Positions 8,105 through 17,029 of a DNA stretch of 64,000 nt are shown piece by piece. Under the pieces are notes generated by a model, which made no database searches, was not told the origin of the DNA, and saw only the letters and a program-made list of their open reading frames with translations. The stretch comes from Nocardioides sp. ChNu-153 (GTDB lineage Bacteria; Actinomycetota; Actinomycetes; Propionibacteriales; Nocardioidaceae), in the NCBI RefSeq assembly GCF_030466625.1, contig NZ_JADEVT010000002.1, positions 186,001-250,000 on the forward strand. Reading direction: 5' to 3'. Both the position numbers and the translations under genes were made by a program. How positions within the stretch are numbered: the first letter of the stretch is position 1; each line of letters opens with the position of its first letter.

Positions 8105-10426
8105 GTGGTGCGTCGCAGCTCGGTCGACCGCGCGGTCGAGAACATCGACGAGTCGGCGCTGGAGGTGGGCCCGCCGAAGGAGCGCGCCGTCGGCGTGCCG
8201 GCCGTCGCCCGCGCCACGCAGATGGCGGTCGAGCAGATGGGCGCGGCCCGCACCGCGCGCACGCTCGCCCTGGTCAACCAGACCCACGGGTTCGACTGCC
8301 CCGGCTGCGCGTGGCCGGAGGCGAAGCACCGCAGCCGCGCCGAGTTCTGCGAGAACGGCGCCAAGGCGGTGGCCGAGGAGGCGACGAAGCGGCGGGTGCC
8401 GCCGGAGTTCTTCGCCGCCCACCCAGTGGCCGAGCTGGCCACCTGGGACGACTACTCGCTGGGCCAGCAGGGCCGACTCACCCAGCCGATGCTGCTCGAC
8501 GAGGGCGCGACGCACTACCGGCCCGTCAGCTGGGAGGAGGCGTACGACGTGGTGGCGCAGGAGGTCGCGCGCCTGTCGAGCCCCGACGAGCTGGTGTTCT
8601 ACACGTCGGGCCGCACGTCGAACGAGGCCGCGTTCTGCTGGCAGCTGCTGGCGCGCGGCCTCGGCACGAACAACCTCCCGGACTGCTCCAACATGTGCCA
8701 CGAGTCCAGCGGCTCGGCGCTCACCGAGACCATCGGCATCGGCAAGGGCAGCGTCTCGCTGCTCGACGTCGAGACCGCCGAGCTCGTCGTCGTGGCGGGC
8801 CAGAACCCCGGCACCAACCACCCCCGCATGCTCTCCGCCCTGGAGAAGACGAAGCGGGCGGGCGGGCGCATCGTGGCGATCAACCCGCTGCGCGAGGCCG
8901 GGCTCCTGCGCTTCGACAACCCGCAGAAGGTCCGCGGGGTCGTGGGCAGCGGGACCGACCTCGCCGACGTCTACCTCCAGGTGCGCCTCGGCGGCGACCA
9001 GGCGCTCTTCCAGGCCCTCGGGGCCCTGCTGCTCGAGGCCGAGGACGCCGCCCCCGGCACGGTGCTCGACCACGAGTTCCTCGCCGACCACACCCACGGC
9101 TTCGAGGAGTACGCCGCCCACCTGCGGGCCCTGGACTGGTCCGAGGTCGAGACCGCCACGGGCCTGCCCCGCGCGCAGATCGCGGAGGTCGCGGACCTGC
9201 TGCGCGAGTCCCGCTCGACCGTCCTGTGCTGGGCCATGGGCCTCACCCAGCACAAGCACTCGGTGCCCACGCTGCGCGACGCCGTCAACCTGCTGCTGCT
9301 CCAGGGGAACATCGGCAAGCCCGGTGCGGGTGTGTGCCCGGTGCGGGGCCACTCCAACGTCCAGGGCGACCGCACGATGGGCATCTTCGAGCGGATGCCG
9401 GACGAGTTCCACGACGCGCTCGACGCCGAGTTCTCCTTCGCGTCCCCCCGCGCCCACGGCCACGACACGGTCGCCGCCATCGAGGCCATGCGCGACGGCA
9501 CGGCGAAGGTCTTCCTCGGGATGGGCGGCAACTTCGCCCGGGCGACCCCCGACACCGCGGTGACCGAGGCGGCGCTGGCCTCGCTCGAGCTGACCGTGCA
9601 GGTCTCCACGAAGCTCAACCGCTCCCACGTCGTGCACGGGCGCCGCGCCCTCATCCTGCCGACGCTGGGCCGCACCGACCGCGACGTGCAGGCGACCGGC
9701 CCCCAGCGCGTCACGGTCGAGGACTCGATGAGCGCGGTGCACGCCTCCGAGGGTCGGCTCGAGCCCCCGAGCGAGCACCTGCGCAGCGAGGTCGCGATCA
9801 TCACCGAGCTCGCGGAGCGGCTGCTCGCCGGCCGCCCGGGTGCCCCCGTCGCCGACTGGCGGGCCTTCCGGGAGGACTACGCCACCATCCGCGCGGCGGT
9901 GGAGCGCGTCGTACCCGGGTTCGAGGACTTCGAGCGGCGCATCGACTCCCCGGGTGGCTTCGTGCTGCCGAACAAGCCACGCGACGAGCGGGGCTTCGCG
10001 ACGGCGTCGGGCCGGGCCGAGCTCACGGTGAACGCCCTGGAGTACCCCCGCGTGCCGCCCGGGCGCCTGCTCCTGCAGACGATCCGCTCGCACGACCAGT
10101 ACAACACCACGATCTACGGCCGCGACGACCGCTACCGGGGCATCAGCGGCGGGCGTCGGGTGGTGTTCGTGCACCCCGAGGACGTGCGCGCGCTGGGCCT
10201 GGCCGACGGCGACCTCGTCGACCTCGTCTCGGAGTGGGCGGACGGCGATCGCCGCGCACCGGACTTCCGCGTGGTCCCGTACGCGACCCCGCGGGGCTGC
10301 GTGGCGGCGTACTACCCGGAGACGAACGTGCTCGTCCCCCTGGGCTCCTACGCCGACACGAGCCGCACGCCCACGTCGAAGTCGGTCGTCGTGCGGCTCG
10401 AGCCCGTCACGGGCGGTGACCGGTGA
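8105..10426 (+). CDS. FdhF/YdeP family molybdopterin oxidoreductase
   Basis: This is a 773-residue cytoplasmic molybdopterin enzyme of the formate-dehydrogenase-alpha-like FdhF/YdeP group. Visible are the N-terminal FDCPGCAWPEAKH region with a later cysteine, SNMCHESSG where the cysteine (about residue 198) probably ligates molybdenum, and QNPGTNHPRML. GNIGKPGAGVCPVRGHSN and the C-terminal dinucleotide-binding domain (SHDQYNTTIYGRDDRYRG) follow. No twin-arginine signal is present. Substrate is unproven; some family members are linked to acid resistance rather than formate. GTG 8108 is equally possible given the spacing to the AGGGGAGGA site. It overlaps the next gene by 4 bases. Confidence 0.88.
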   Translation: MVRRSSVDRAVENIDESALEVGPPKERAVGVPAVARATQMAVEQMGAARTARTLALVNQTHGFDCPGCAWPEAKHRSRAEFCENGAKAVAEEATKRRVPPEFFAAHPVAELATWDDYSLGQQGRLTQPMLLDEGATHYRPVSWEEAYDVVAQEVARLSSPDELVFYTSGRTSNEAAFCWQLLARGLGTNNLPDCSNMCHESSGSALTETIGIGKGSVSLLDVETAELVVVAGQNPGTNHPRMLSALEKTKRAGGRIVAINPLREAGLLRFDNPQKVRGVVGSGTDLADVYLQVRLGGDQALFQALGALLLEAEDAAPGTVLDHEFLADHTHGFEEYAAHLRALDWSEVETATGLPRAQIAEVADLLRESRSTVLCWAMGLTQHKHSVPTLRDAVNLLLLQGNIGKPGAGVCPVRGHSNVQGDRTMGIFERMPDEFHDALDAEFSFASPRAHGHDTVAAIEAMRDGTAKVFLGMGGNFARATPDTAVTEAALASLELTVQVSTKLNRSHVVHGRRALILPTLGRTDRDVQATGPQRVTVEDSMSAVHASEGRLEPPSEHLRSEVAIITELAERLLAGRPGAPVADWRAFREDYATIRAAVERVVPGFEDFERRIDSPGGFVLPNKPRDERGFATASGRAELTVNALEYPRVPPGRLLLQTIRSHDQYNTTIYGRDDRYRGISGGRRVVFVHPEDVRALGLADGDLVDLVSEWADGDRRAPDFRVVPYATPRGCVAAYYPETNVLVPLGSYADTSRTPTSKSVVVRLEPVTGGDR

Positions 10427-10983
10427 GCGCCGAGCACGCCCGCACGCACGCCGCCGCGGTCGCGAACCTCTCCGCGATCGTCGACGGCGTCACCGACTGG
10501 GCCGCGCCCACGCCCGTCGCCGAGTGGCGCGCGCGGGACGTCGTCGGACACCTCGTCGAGTGGCTGCCGGGGTTCCTCGGCGGGTCCGGCGTCGAGCTGC
10601 CCGGCGGGCCCGGGGCCGCCACCGACCCGGTCGCCGCCTGGCGTCACCACGCCGTCGCCGTGCAGGAGCTGCTCGACGACCCGGCCACCGACGGGCTCGT
10701 CCTCGCGAACCCGCACGTCGGCGAGCTGCCGGTGCCGGACGCCGTCGACCGCTTCTACACGACCGACGTGTTCCTGCACGCCTGGGACCTCGCCCGGTCC
10801 TCCGGCCAGCCCCACGGCCTCGACCCGCAGTGGTGCGCGGCCGTGCTCGCCGGCATGGAGCCGGCCGAGGCGGTGCTGCGGGCCAGCGGGCAGTTCGGCG
10901 AGCGGGTCGCCGTACCCGACGACGCCCCGGCGCCGGACCGGCTCATGGCCTTCCTGGGCCGCGACCCCGCCTGGCGTCCCTGA
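10423..10983 (+). CDS. TIGR03086-type DinB-fold metal-binding protein (maleylpyruvate isomerase N-terminal-like)
   Basis: The 186-residue protein belongs to the actinobacterial TIGR03086 / mycothiol-dependent maleylpyruvate isomerase N-terminal group, a four-helix DinB-like fold. Typical phrases are TPVAEWRARDVVGHLVEW, with a metal-ligand histidine, and TDVFLHAWDLARSSG. These proteins are often thiol-dependent enzymes of unknown substrate. GTG 10423 overlaps the oxidoreductase stop in GTGA, so the two are translated together. A role beside the molybdopterin enzyme is inference only. A related protein is at 33332-33949. Confidence 0.8.
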   Translation: MSAEHARTHAAAVANLSAIVDGVTDWAAPTPVAEWRARDVVGHLVEWLPGFLGGSGVELPGGPGAATDPVAAWRHHAVAVQELLDDPATDGLVLANPHVGELPVPDAVDRFYTTDVFLHAWDLARSSGQPHGLDPQWCAAVLAGMEPAEAVLRASGQFGERVAVPDDAPAPDRLMAFLGRDPAWRP

Positions 10984-10998
10984 GGCCGCGGACCGACC

Positions 10999-11622
10999 TC
11001 AGGCGCCGAAGCGCATCGCGAACCCGTCGACCCGCACGCTGGCCAGGGGACGGGCACCGGTCAGCCACGCGAGCGGCCCGTCGGCCGGTGACTCCCAGGT
11101 GGCGCGGGCGAGCCGCACGGACCGCGCGCTCGCCCGCACCGGCGTCCACACGGTCGCGGCGCCGGGCGCGTCCGGCGGCCCCACGGGCAGGGTCTGCGCG
11201 ATGTGGGCGGTGGCCGGGAACGGCAGGGGTACGCCGGGCAGGCGGCCCGGCCGGAAGGTCGCGCGGGCCAGCGGGGTGCCGTCCCGGCGCGCCTCCAGCG
11301 CGCCGTCGCCGAGGGCGGGGAACGACGCCAGGTTCTTCGGCACCCCCCACAGCGCGCGCCCGCCGTCGCGGGAGGCGGGGGAGTCGACCCAGATGTCGGT
11401 GATCGCCAGCCCCACCCGGGCGCCCGAGCGCACGAGGACGCCGGCGAGGAGCTCGCCGTACGTCATCTGCCCGGGCGGGCGGTAGTCGACGAACATCGTG
11501 AGCGCCACCCGGCCGACCGGCCGCACCCCCGCGGGCAGCGGCGGCAGCGACCCGCGCACGCGCCACGCGCTGATCCAGCCGCGGCCCGTCAGGTCCCACG
11601 GCTGCGGCGGGTACCCGCTCAT
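10999..11622 (-). CDS. Acetoacetate decarboxylase-like protein
   Basis: The 207-residue product resembles the acetoacetate decarboxylase superfamily. It contains MTYGELLAGVLVR, then a WVDSPASRDGGRALWGVPKNLASF region whose PKNLA matches the conserved lysine segment of the family, and a beta-rich remainder. Family members include decarboxylases, dehydratases and uncharacterised oxidative-pathway proteins, so the reaction is not fixed. ATG 11620-11622 overlaps the GMC oxidoreductase stop by 4 bases, making it the third gene of a minus-strand operon. It ends 15 bases from the convergent stop of the DinB-fold gene. Confidence 0.78.
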   Translation of the reverse strand: MSGYPPQPWDLTGRGWISAWRVRGSLPPLPAGVRPVGRVALTMFVDYRPPGQMTYGELLAGVLVRSGARVGLAITDIWVDSPASRDGGRALWGVPKNLASFPALGDGALEARRDGTPLARATFRPGRLPGVPLPFPATAHIAQTLPVGPPDAPGAATVWTPVRASARSVRLARATWESPADGPLAWLTGARPLASVRVDGFAMRFGA

Positions 11623-13361
11623 GCCGGCTCCCTCGTGACGGTCGGGCCCAGCCGCAGGGCGGCGGGGGCGGACGTCGGCACCACCGGGTGCCGGGGTGCG
11701 ACCGGCGCGATCCGCTGGTACGGCGTACCCAGCGGCGGGCGGGGGTCCGCCTCGCCCTTGTTCGGCCACAGCGAGACCGCGCGCTCGGACAGCGCGGTGA
11801 TCGACAACGACGGGTTGACCCCGAGGTTGGCGCACAGCGCGGAGCCGTCGACGACGTGGAGCCCGGGGTGGCCGTGGACGCGGTGGTAGGGGTCGATGAC
11901 GCCCTCCTCGGCGCTGGCCCCCATCCGGCAGCCGCCGGTGAAGTGGCCGGTGGTCGGCACGTCGACCAGGTCGTTCCAGGCGCCGGCGGGCTCGCCGTCC
12001 ACCTGCTCGGCGATGCGGCGGGCGAGGGCGTGGCCGGCGGGGATCCACACGGGGTTCGGCTCGCCCTCGCCCGGACGGGCCGTCAGGCGGCGCCCCGGAC
12101 GACCGGTGAGCCGCCGCTTGCGCAGGCCCGTCGTCAGCGAGTTGTCGAGCGACTGCATGACGAGCAGCACGATGGTGCGCTCCGACCAGTCCCGCGGGTC
12201 GTGGAACGCCAGCAGCGAGCGCCGCTTGCGCCACATCTCGCGCAGGCCGACGCGCCAGCGCAGCACGCCCTCCTCGGGGTCGGCGAGCGTCGCCATCAGC
12301 AGCGCCATCGCGTTCGACCCGGGGCCGTAGCGCACCGGCTCCACGTGCGTCGACTCGTCGAGGTGGATCGAGGAGGTGATCGCCACGCCCTCGCTGAAGT
12401 CGGTCGTGCCGTGCCGGCCCGAGCGCTTCGCGCGCACCCCGAGGATCGCCTCGGAGTTGGTGCGCGACAGCTCGCCGAGCCGCGGCGAGATGCCCGGCAG
12501 CGAGCCCGAGGCGCGCAGCCGGTGCAGCAGCCGCTGCGTGCCGAGCGCGGCCGCCGAGAACACGACCTGCTCCGCGGTGAACGTGCGGCCCGTCCGGAGC
12601 GAGCCCGACGGGCGGGTCGTGACGGCGTACCCGCCCCCGGGGAGCGGTCGGACGTCGGTGACGGTGGTCATCGGGTGGACCTCCGCGCCGGCCTGCTCGG
12701 CGAGGTGGAGGTAGTTCTTCACCAGCGTGTTCTTGGCCCCGACCCGGCACCCGGTCATGCACGAGCCGCAGTCGGTGCAGGCCGTGCGCTCCGGACCGAC
12801 CCCGCCGAAGTAGGGGTCGGCCACGCGCTCGCCGGGCGCGACGCCGTGGTCCTCGGGCCGCAGCACGCCGACGGGCGTCGGCACGAACGAGTCGGCGACC
12901 CCGAGGTCCTCGGCCGCCCGCCGCATCACGTCGTCCGAGGGGGTGCGGCGGGGGTACGTCGTGACGCCCAGCATCCGCTTGGCCTGGTCGTACGGGCCGC
13001 GCAGCTCGTCGCGCCAGTCGGTGAACCGCGCCCACGAGGGGTCGCGGTAGAAGGTCTCGCCCGGCTCGTAGAGCGTGTTGGCGTAGACGAGCGAGCCGCC
13101 GCCGACGCCCGCCCCCGACAGCACGAGCACGTCGCCGAGCAGCGTCATCCGCTGGATGCCGGACAGGCCCATGCGGGGCGCGAAGACGTAGTCGCGCAGG
13201 CGCCACGAGGACGTCGCGAACTCGTCGTCGGCGAAGCGGCGCCCCGCCTCGAGCACGCCGACCCGGTAGCCCTTCTCGACCAGGCGCAGCGCCGTGACGC
13301 TGCCGCCGAAGCCGGAGCCGATCACGAGGACGTCGTGGTCGTGTGCGGGGTCGTGCGGCAT
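11619..13361 (-). CDS. GMC family flavin oxidoreductase (cholesterol-oxidase-like)
   Basis: This is a 580-residue FAD enzyme of the glucose-methanol-choline family. The N terminus has the dinucleotide motif VLVIGSGFGGS (about residues 12-22) and later GAGVGGGSLVYAN. A cysteine-rich segment, CTDCGSCMTGCRVGAKN, is typical of the bacterial cholesterol-oxidase/ChoD-like branch. The C-terminal flavin domain has HFTGGCRMG and VVDGSALCANLGVNPSLSI. Such enzymes oxidise alcohols of sterols or other lipids; the substrate here is unknown. It overlaps the upstream monooxygenase by 40 bases and the downstream gene by 4, so all three are probably co-translated. Confidence 0.9.
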   Translation of the reverse strand: MPHDPAHDHDVLVIGSGFGGSVTALRLVEKGYRVGVLEAGRRFADDEFATSSWRLRDYVFAPRMGLSGIQRMTLLGDVLVLSGAGVGGGSLVYANTLYEPGETFYRDPSWARFTDWRDELRGPYDQAKRMLGVTTYPRRTPSDDVMRRAAEDLGVADSFVPTPVGVLRPEDHGVAPGERVADPYFGGVGPERTACTDCGSCMTGCRVGAKNTLVKNYLHLAEQAGAEVHPMTTVTDVRPLPGGGYAVTTRPSGSLRTGRTFTAEQVVFSAAALGTQRLLHRLRASGSLPGISPRLGELSRTNSEAILGVRAKRSGRHGTTDFSEGVAITSSIHLDESTHVEPVRYGPGSNAMALLMATLADPEEGVLRWRVGLREMWRKRRSLLAFHDPRDWSERTIVLLVMQSLDNSLTTGLRKRRLTGRPGRRLTARPGEGEPNPVWIPAGHALARRIAEQVDGEPAGAWNDLVDVPTTGHFTGGCRMGASAEEGVIDPYHRVHGHPGLHVVDGSALCANLGVNPSLSITALSERAVSLWPNKGEADPRPPLGTPYQRIAPVAPRHPVVPTSAPAALRLGPTVTREPA

Positions 13362-14857
13362 GCCCTCACCTCCTCGTAGTCGTCGAGCGCGAGCTCGGCG
13401 GTGCGGCGCTGGTACTCCGCCACCGTGCCCGGCCAGTTCGTCGTGATGCGGCCGGTGACGGTGCGGTACCAGCTCGCGCACCCCGCCCACACGCTGCGCG
13501 AGAGCCGCTCCTGCACCTCGCGGTCGTAGGCCTCGAACGCCTCCCGCCGCACCTCGAGACCCACCGCCCCGCGGGCGCGGGCCGCAGCCGTGGCGCGGGC
13601 CAGCTGCGCGACGTACGCCGCCTGGGGCTCGATCATCCCGAGGATGCTGGAGCCGCCGAGGTTCGTGTTGGGGCCGTACATGAGCGCCAGTCCCGGGAAG
13701 CCGGGGACCGTGACGCCGAGGTGGGCGCTCGCGCCGTGGCGCCACGTCTCGTGCAGCCGCTCGCCGTCGCGGCCGGTGACCTCGAGGTGGCGCAGGAAGT
13801 CGGTGGCGGCGAAGCCGGTGCCCCAGACGACCACGTCCACCTCGTGGCGTCGGCCGTCCGCGTCGACGACGGCGTCGGGCTCGACGCGGGCGACGGGCGC
13901 GGTGACGACGTCGACGTGCGGGCGGTCGAGGGTGCGGTACCAGTCGTTGGAGAAGAGCAGCCGCTTGCAGCCCAGCGGGTCGCTCGGCACGAGACGGGCG
14001 CGGAGGGCGGGGTCGCGCACCTGTCGACGCAGGTGCAGCCGCCACGCGCGGTGCAGCACGCGGGGGAGCGCCGAGCGGGGCAGTGCGCCGGTGAGCGCGC
14101 CGTTGAGCCACTCCGACAGGTGCCACACCGCTCGCCGCTCGAGACGGCGCAGCACCGCCGAGCGGGCCAGCAGGCGGCGCAGCCACCCGGGGTAGGCGCC
14201 GTCGGGCTTCATCACGACGTAGGGCGCCGAACGCTGGAAGACCGTGATGGAGCCCGCCCGGTCCGCGATGCCCGGCACGAGCTGGATCGCGCTCGCGCCG
14301 GTGCCGACGACCGCCACGCGCCTCCCGGCGAGGTCGACGTCGTGGCGCCAGGTGGCGGAGTGGAAGACGGGCCCGGCGAAGGACTCGAGCCCCGGCAGGG
14401 CCGGTACGACGGGCTCGCTCAGCTGCCCCACCGCACTGACGACCAGGTCGGTCTCGAGCGTCTCGCCCGAGGCGAGCGTGACCGTCCAGCGGCCGGTCGT
14501 GTCGTCGTACGTCGCGGCCACGGCCCGCACGCCGGTGCGCACGAGGGGGCGCAGGCCACGCCGGTCGGCGACCCGCTCGAGGTAGGCCAGGATGTCCGGC
14601 TGCTCGGAGTAGACCCGCCGCCAGCCGGGGTTGGAGTCGAACGAGAACGAGTAGAGCGAGGACGGGACGTCGCACGCGGCGCCGGGGTAGGTGTTGTCGC
14701 GCCAGACCCCACCGACGCCGTCGGCGCGCTCGAGGACGACGACGTCGACGCCCTCTGCGCGCAGGGTGTCCGCCGCGGCGAGGCCGGCGAAGCCGGCGCC
14801 GATGACGACGGCCGAGAGCCGGACGGGGGCCTCCGGGAGGGGGCGGGTGGTCGACAT
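13322..14857 (-). CDS. Flavin-containing (Baeyer-Villiger-type) monooxygenase
   Basis: The 511-residue protein has two Rossmann motifs, GAGFAGLAAADTL near the N terminus and VVGTGASAIQLVP in the middle. Between them lies a monooxygenase fingerprint FxGxxxHxxxW (FAGPVFHSATW), here followed by Arg instead of the usual Pro or Asp. It therefore belongs to the BVMO/FMO superfamily and probably inserts oxygen next to a carbonyl or hydroxylates a lipid-like substrate using NADPH. ATG 14857 is chosen because TAGCGT ends 7 bases upstream (leaderless). First gene of a three-gene operon and divergent from an AraC regulator, an arrangement like mycobacterial virS-mymA. Confidence 0.88.
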   Translation of the reverse strand: MSTTRPLPEAPVRLSAVVIGAGFAGLAAADTLRAEGVDVVVLERADGVGGVWRDNTYPGAACDVPSSLYSFSFDSNPGWRRVYSEQPDILAYLERVADRRGLRPLVRTGVRAVAATYDDTTGRWTVTLASGETLETDLVVSAVGQLSEPVVPALPGLESFAGPVFHSATWRHDVDLAGRRVAVVGTGASAIQLVPGIADRAGSITVFQRSAPYVVMKPDGAYPGWLRRLLARSAVLRRLERRAVWHLSEWLNGALTGALPRSALPRVLHRAWRLHLRRQVRDPALRARLVPSDPLGCKRLLFSNDWYRTLDRPHVDVVTAPVARVEPDAVVDADGRRHEVDVVVWGTGFAATDFLRHLEVTGRDGERLHETWRHGASAHLGVTVPGFPGLALMYGPNTNLGGSSILGMIEPQAAYVAQLARATAAARARGAVGLEVRREAFEAYDREVQERLSRSVWAGCASWYRTVTGRITTNWPGTVAEYQRRTAELALDDYEEVRACRTTPHTTTTSS

Positions 14858-14916
14858 GGTGGTGACGCTAGGAGGAGCGGGGTGTGAGCCACGAGACATT
14901 CGCGGCCAGGTGATCC
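14858..14916. promoter_or_regulatory. Divergent promoter between the monooxygenase operon and its AraC-type regulator
   Basis: The 59-base region holds minus-strand TAGCGT (14865-14870), 7 bases before the monooxygenase ATG, and a CCAGG ribosome site before the regulator at 14906-14910. The short divergent layout suggests that the AraC protein controls the operon. Confidence 0.45.
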
Positions 14917-15981
14917 ATGATTCCGGCCATGGTTGGTCTCCCCGTCGACGCCGCGTCCCCGGCGTCGTTCCCCGACCCGGTGCCGCGGGACTGGCACTTC
15001 CCGCGCTCGGTGGCCGGGGTGGCGGTGCTGCTCGACTGGGCGCGCTCGCGTGGGCTCGACGCGGCCGAGCTGCTGCGCGGCACCGGGCTGGCCGTCGCCG
15101 ACGTGCACGTCGGTCCGGCGGGGGAGCGGGAGGTCACGGCCGACCAGGAGCTCACCGTCGTGCGGGCGCTGCTGCGCCACCTGCGTGCGGGTGCACCCGG
15201 CGGGGCGGGTGGGACGGCCGGCACGGGCGAGGACGCCCGGCTCGGTGCCGAGGTCGGCGGTGCCTACCACCTCAGCTCGTTCGGGATCTTCGGGTTCGCC
15301 CTGCTGGCGAGCCCGACGCTGGCCGACGCCGTCACGATGGCCACGCGCTACCTCGACCTCAGCTTCACCTTCGCGCTGCCGCGCGCCGAGCTGGTGCCGG
15401 CCGCGGGGACGGCGGACGCGGCGGTGCGGGTCGTCGTCGACGGCACGACCCTGCCCGCGGACGTGCGCGCGTTCCTCGTCGCCCGTGACGCCGTGGCCAT
15501 CGCGACCGCGCTCGTCGAGCTGCTGCCCGACATGCCCGTGCGCGCCGAGCACTCCGCGGAGCGCGCCGAGATCACCTTCGCCGCCCGCCACCTCGGCCGC
15601 AGCCTGCCGCAGGGCAACCCGCAGACGGTCGCGGTCTGCGAGGGCCTGTGCGCCGACCTGGTGTCCCGGCGCCGGGCGCGGACCGGGGTCGCCCAGGAGG
15701 TGCGGGTGCTCGTCGCGCAGGAGCTCTCCCACGGCGCCCCCGCGGCGGCGGTGGCCGCGCGGCTCGGGCTGAGCGAGCGCACGCTGCGCCGACGGCTGGC
15801 GGGGGAGGGCACGTCGTACTCGGAGCTGCTCGACGAGGTGCGCAGCACGCTCGCGGTCGAGCTGCTGGCCACCACCCTGAGCCTCGACGACGTGGCGCTG
15901 CGGCTGGGGTACGCCGAGGCGTCCAGCTTCATCCACGCGCACCGGCGGTGGACCGGGCGGACGCCGCGCCAGCGGGGGTGA
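14917..15981 (+). CDS. AraC family transcriptional regulator (arabinose-binding-like N-terminal domain)
   Basis: The 354-residue regulator has a long N-terminal ligand domain of the type found in OruR/VirS-like AraC proteins (GAYHLSSFGIFGFALLASPTL, about residues 110-130). A C-terminal AraC helix-turn-helix pair follows (AAAVAARLGLSERTLRRRLAGEGTSYSELLDEVR, then DDVALRLGYAEASSFIHAHRRWTG). It lies divergent from the monooxygenase-GMC-ADC operon with 59 bases between starts, so it is probably the local activator. The inducer is unknown. ATG 14917 has CCAGG at 6 bases; ATG 14929 is an alternative. Confidence 0.9.
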   Translation: MIPAMVGLPVDAASPASFPDPVPRDWHFPRSVAGVAVLLDWARSRGLDAAELLRGTGLAVADVHVGPAGEREVTADQELTVVRALLRHLRAGAPGGAGGTAGTGEDARLGAEVGGAYHLSSFGIFGFALLASPTLADAVTMATRYLDLSFTFALPRAELVPAAGTADAAVRVVVDGTTLPADVRAFLVARDAVAIATALVELLPDMPVRAEHSAERAEITFAARHLGRSLPQGNPQTVAVCEGLCADLVSRRRARTGVAQEVRVLVAQELSHGAPAAAVAARLGLSERTLRRRLAGEGTSYSELLDEVRSTLAVELLATTLSLDDVALRLGYAEASSFIHAHRRWTGRTPRQRG

Positions 15982-16010
15982 CTCACCGGGGCCCGGGCAG
16001 GATGGGGTGC

Positions 16011-17027
16011 ATGGAATTCCGTCACCTCGGCCGCTCCGGCATGCAGATCTCCGCCATCACCTACGGCAACTGGCTGACCCACGGGTCCCAGGTGGAGAAC
16101 GACATCGCGACCCAGTGCGTCCACAAGGCGCTCGACCTGGGCATCACCTCCTTCGACACCGCCGACGTCTACGCCAACGGCAAGGCGGAGACGGTGCTCG
16201 GCGAGGCCCTGAAGGGCCAGCGCCGCGAGTCGCTGGAGATCTTCACGAAGGTCTACTGGCCCGTCGGGCCCGACCCCAAGGGCAAGAACGACACGGGCCT
16301 GTCGCGCAAGCACGTCATGGAGTCGATCGACGCCTCGCTGCGCCGCCTCCAGACCGACTACGTGGACCTGTACCAGGCCCACCGCTTCGACTCCTTCACG
16401 CCGCTCGAGGAGACGATGCAGGCGTTCGCCGACATCGTGCACGCGGGCAAGGCCCACTACATCGGCGTCAGCGAGTGGACGCCGGAGCAGATCCGCGCCG
16501 CCCACGACCTCGCGCAGGAGCTGCGGATCCCGCTCGTCTCCAGCCAGCCGCAGTACTCGATGCTGTGGCGCATCATCGAGGACGAGGTCGTCCCGACCTG
16601 CGCCGAGCTGGGGATCGGCCAGATCGTCTGGTCGCCCATCGCCCAGGGCGTGCTCACCGGCAAGTACGTGCCGGGCCAGCCGCTGCCCGAGGGCTCGCGC
16701 GCCACCGACGAGTCGGGCGGCGCCAACATGATCAAGCGGTTCATGAACGACGAGACCCTCACCGCGGTGCAGGAGCTCAAGCCGGTGGCCGACGACCTCG
16801 GCCTCACCATGGCGGCCCTCGCCATCGCCTGGGTGCTGCAGAACGACAACGTCTCCGCCGCCATCGTGGGCGCCTCGCGGCCCGAGCAGCTCGAGGACAA
16901 CGTCAAGGCCGCGGGCGTCACCATCCCCGAGGACGCCCTGGCCCGGATCGACGAGGTGCTCGGCGGTGTCGTCACCCGTGACGCCGCGCTCGTGGCCGAG
17001 TCGACGCCGAAGCAGCGCGTCGTCTGA
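16011..17027 (+). CDS. Aldo/keto reductase (Kv-beta-like)
   Basis: The 338-residue NADPH-dependent oxidoreductase resembles the voltage-gated potassium channel beta-subunit / YghZ branch. Catalytic residues are visible in order: Asp and Tyr in FDTADVYANGKAE, Lys in IFTKVYWP and His in YQAHRFDS. The cofactor-binding C terminus has IVGASRPEQLEDN. ATG 16011 has CAGGAT ending 7 bases upstream, consistent with a leaderless mRNA. It is followed after 2 bases by the TAXI protein. Physiological substrate is unknown. Confidence 0.92.
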   Translation: MEFRHLGRSGMQISAITYGNWLTHGSQVENDIATQCVHKALDLGITSFDTADVYANGKAETVLGEALKGQRRESLEIFTKVYWPVGPDPKGKNDTGLSRKHVMESIDASLRRLQTDYVDLYQAHRFDSFTPLEETMQAFADIVHAGKAHYIGVSEWTPEQIRAAHDLAQELRIPLVSSQPQYSMLWRIIEDEVVPTCAELGIGQIVWSPIAQGVLTGKYVPGQPLPEGSRATDESGGANMIKRFMNDETLTAVQELKPVADDLGLTMAALAIAWVLQNDNVSAAIVGASRPEQLEDNVKAAGVTIPEDALARIDEVLGGVVTRDAALVAESTPKQRVV

Positions 17028-17029
17028 CG

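Noticed and set aside
14858..15942. Minus-strand frame over the AraC regulator
   Set aside because: The plus-strand frame has a full AraC domain; the minus product is low complexity.
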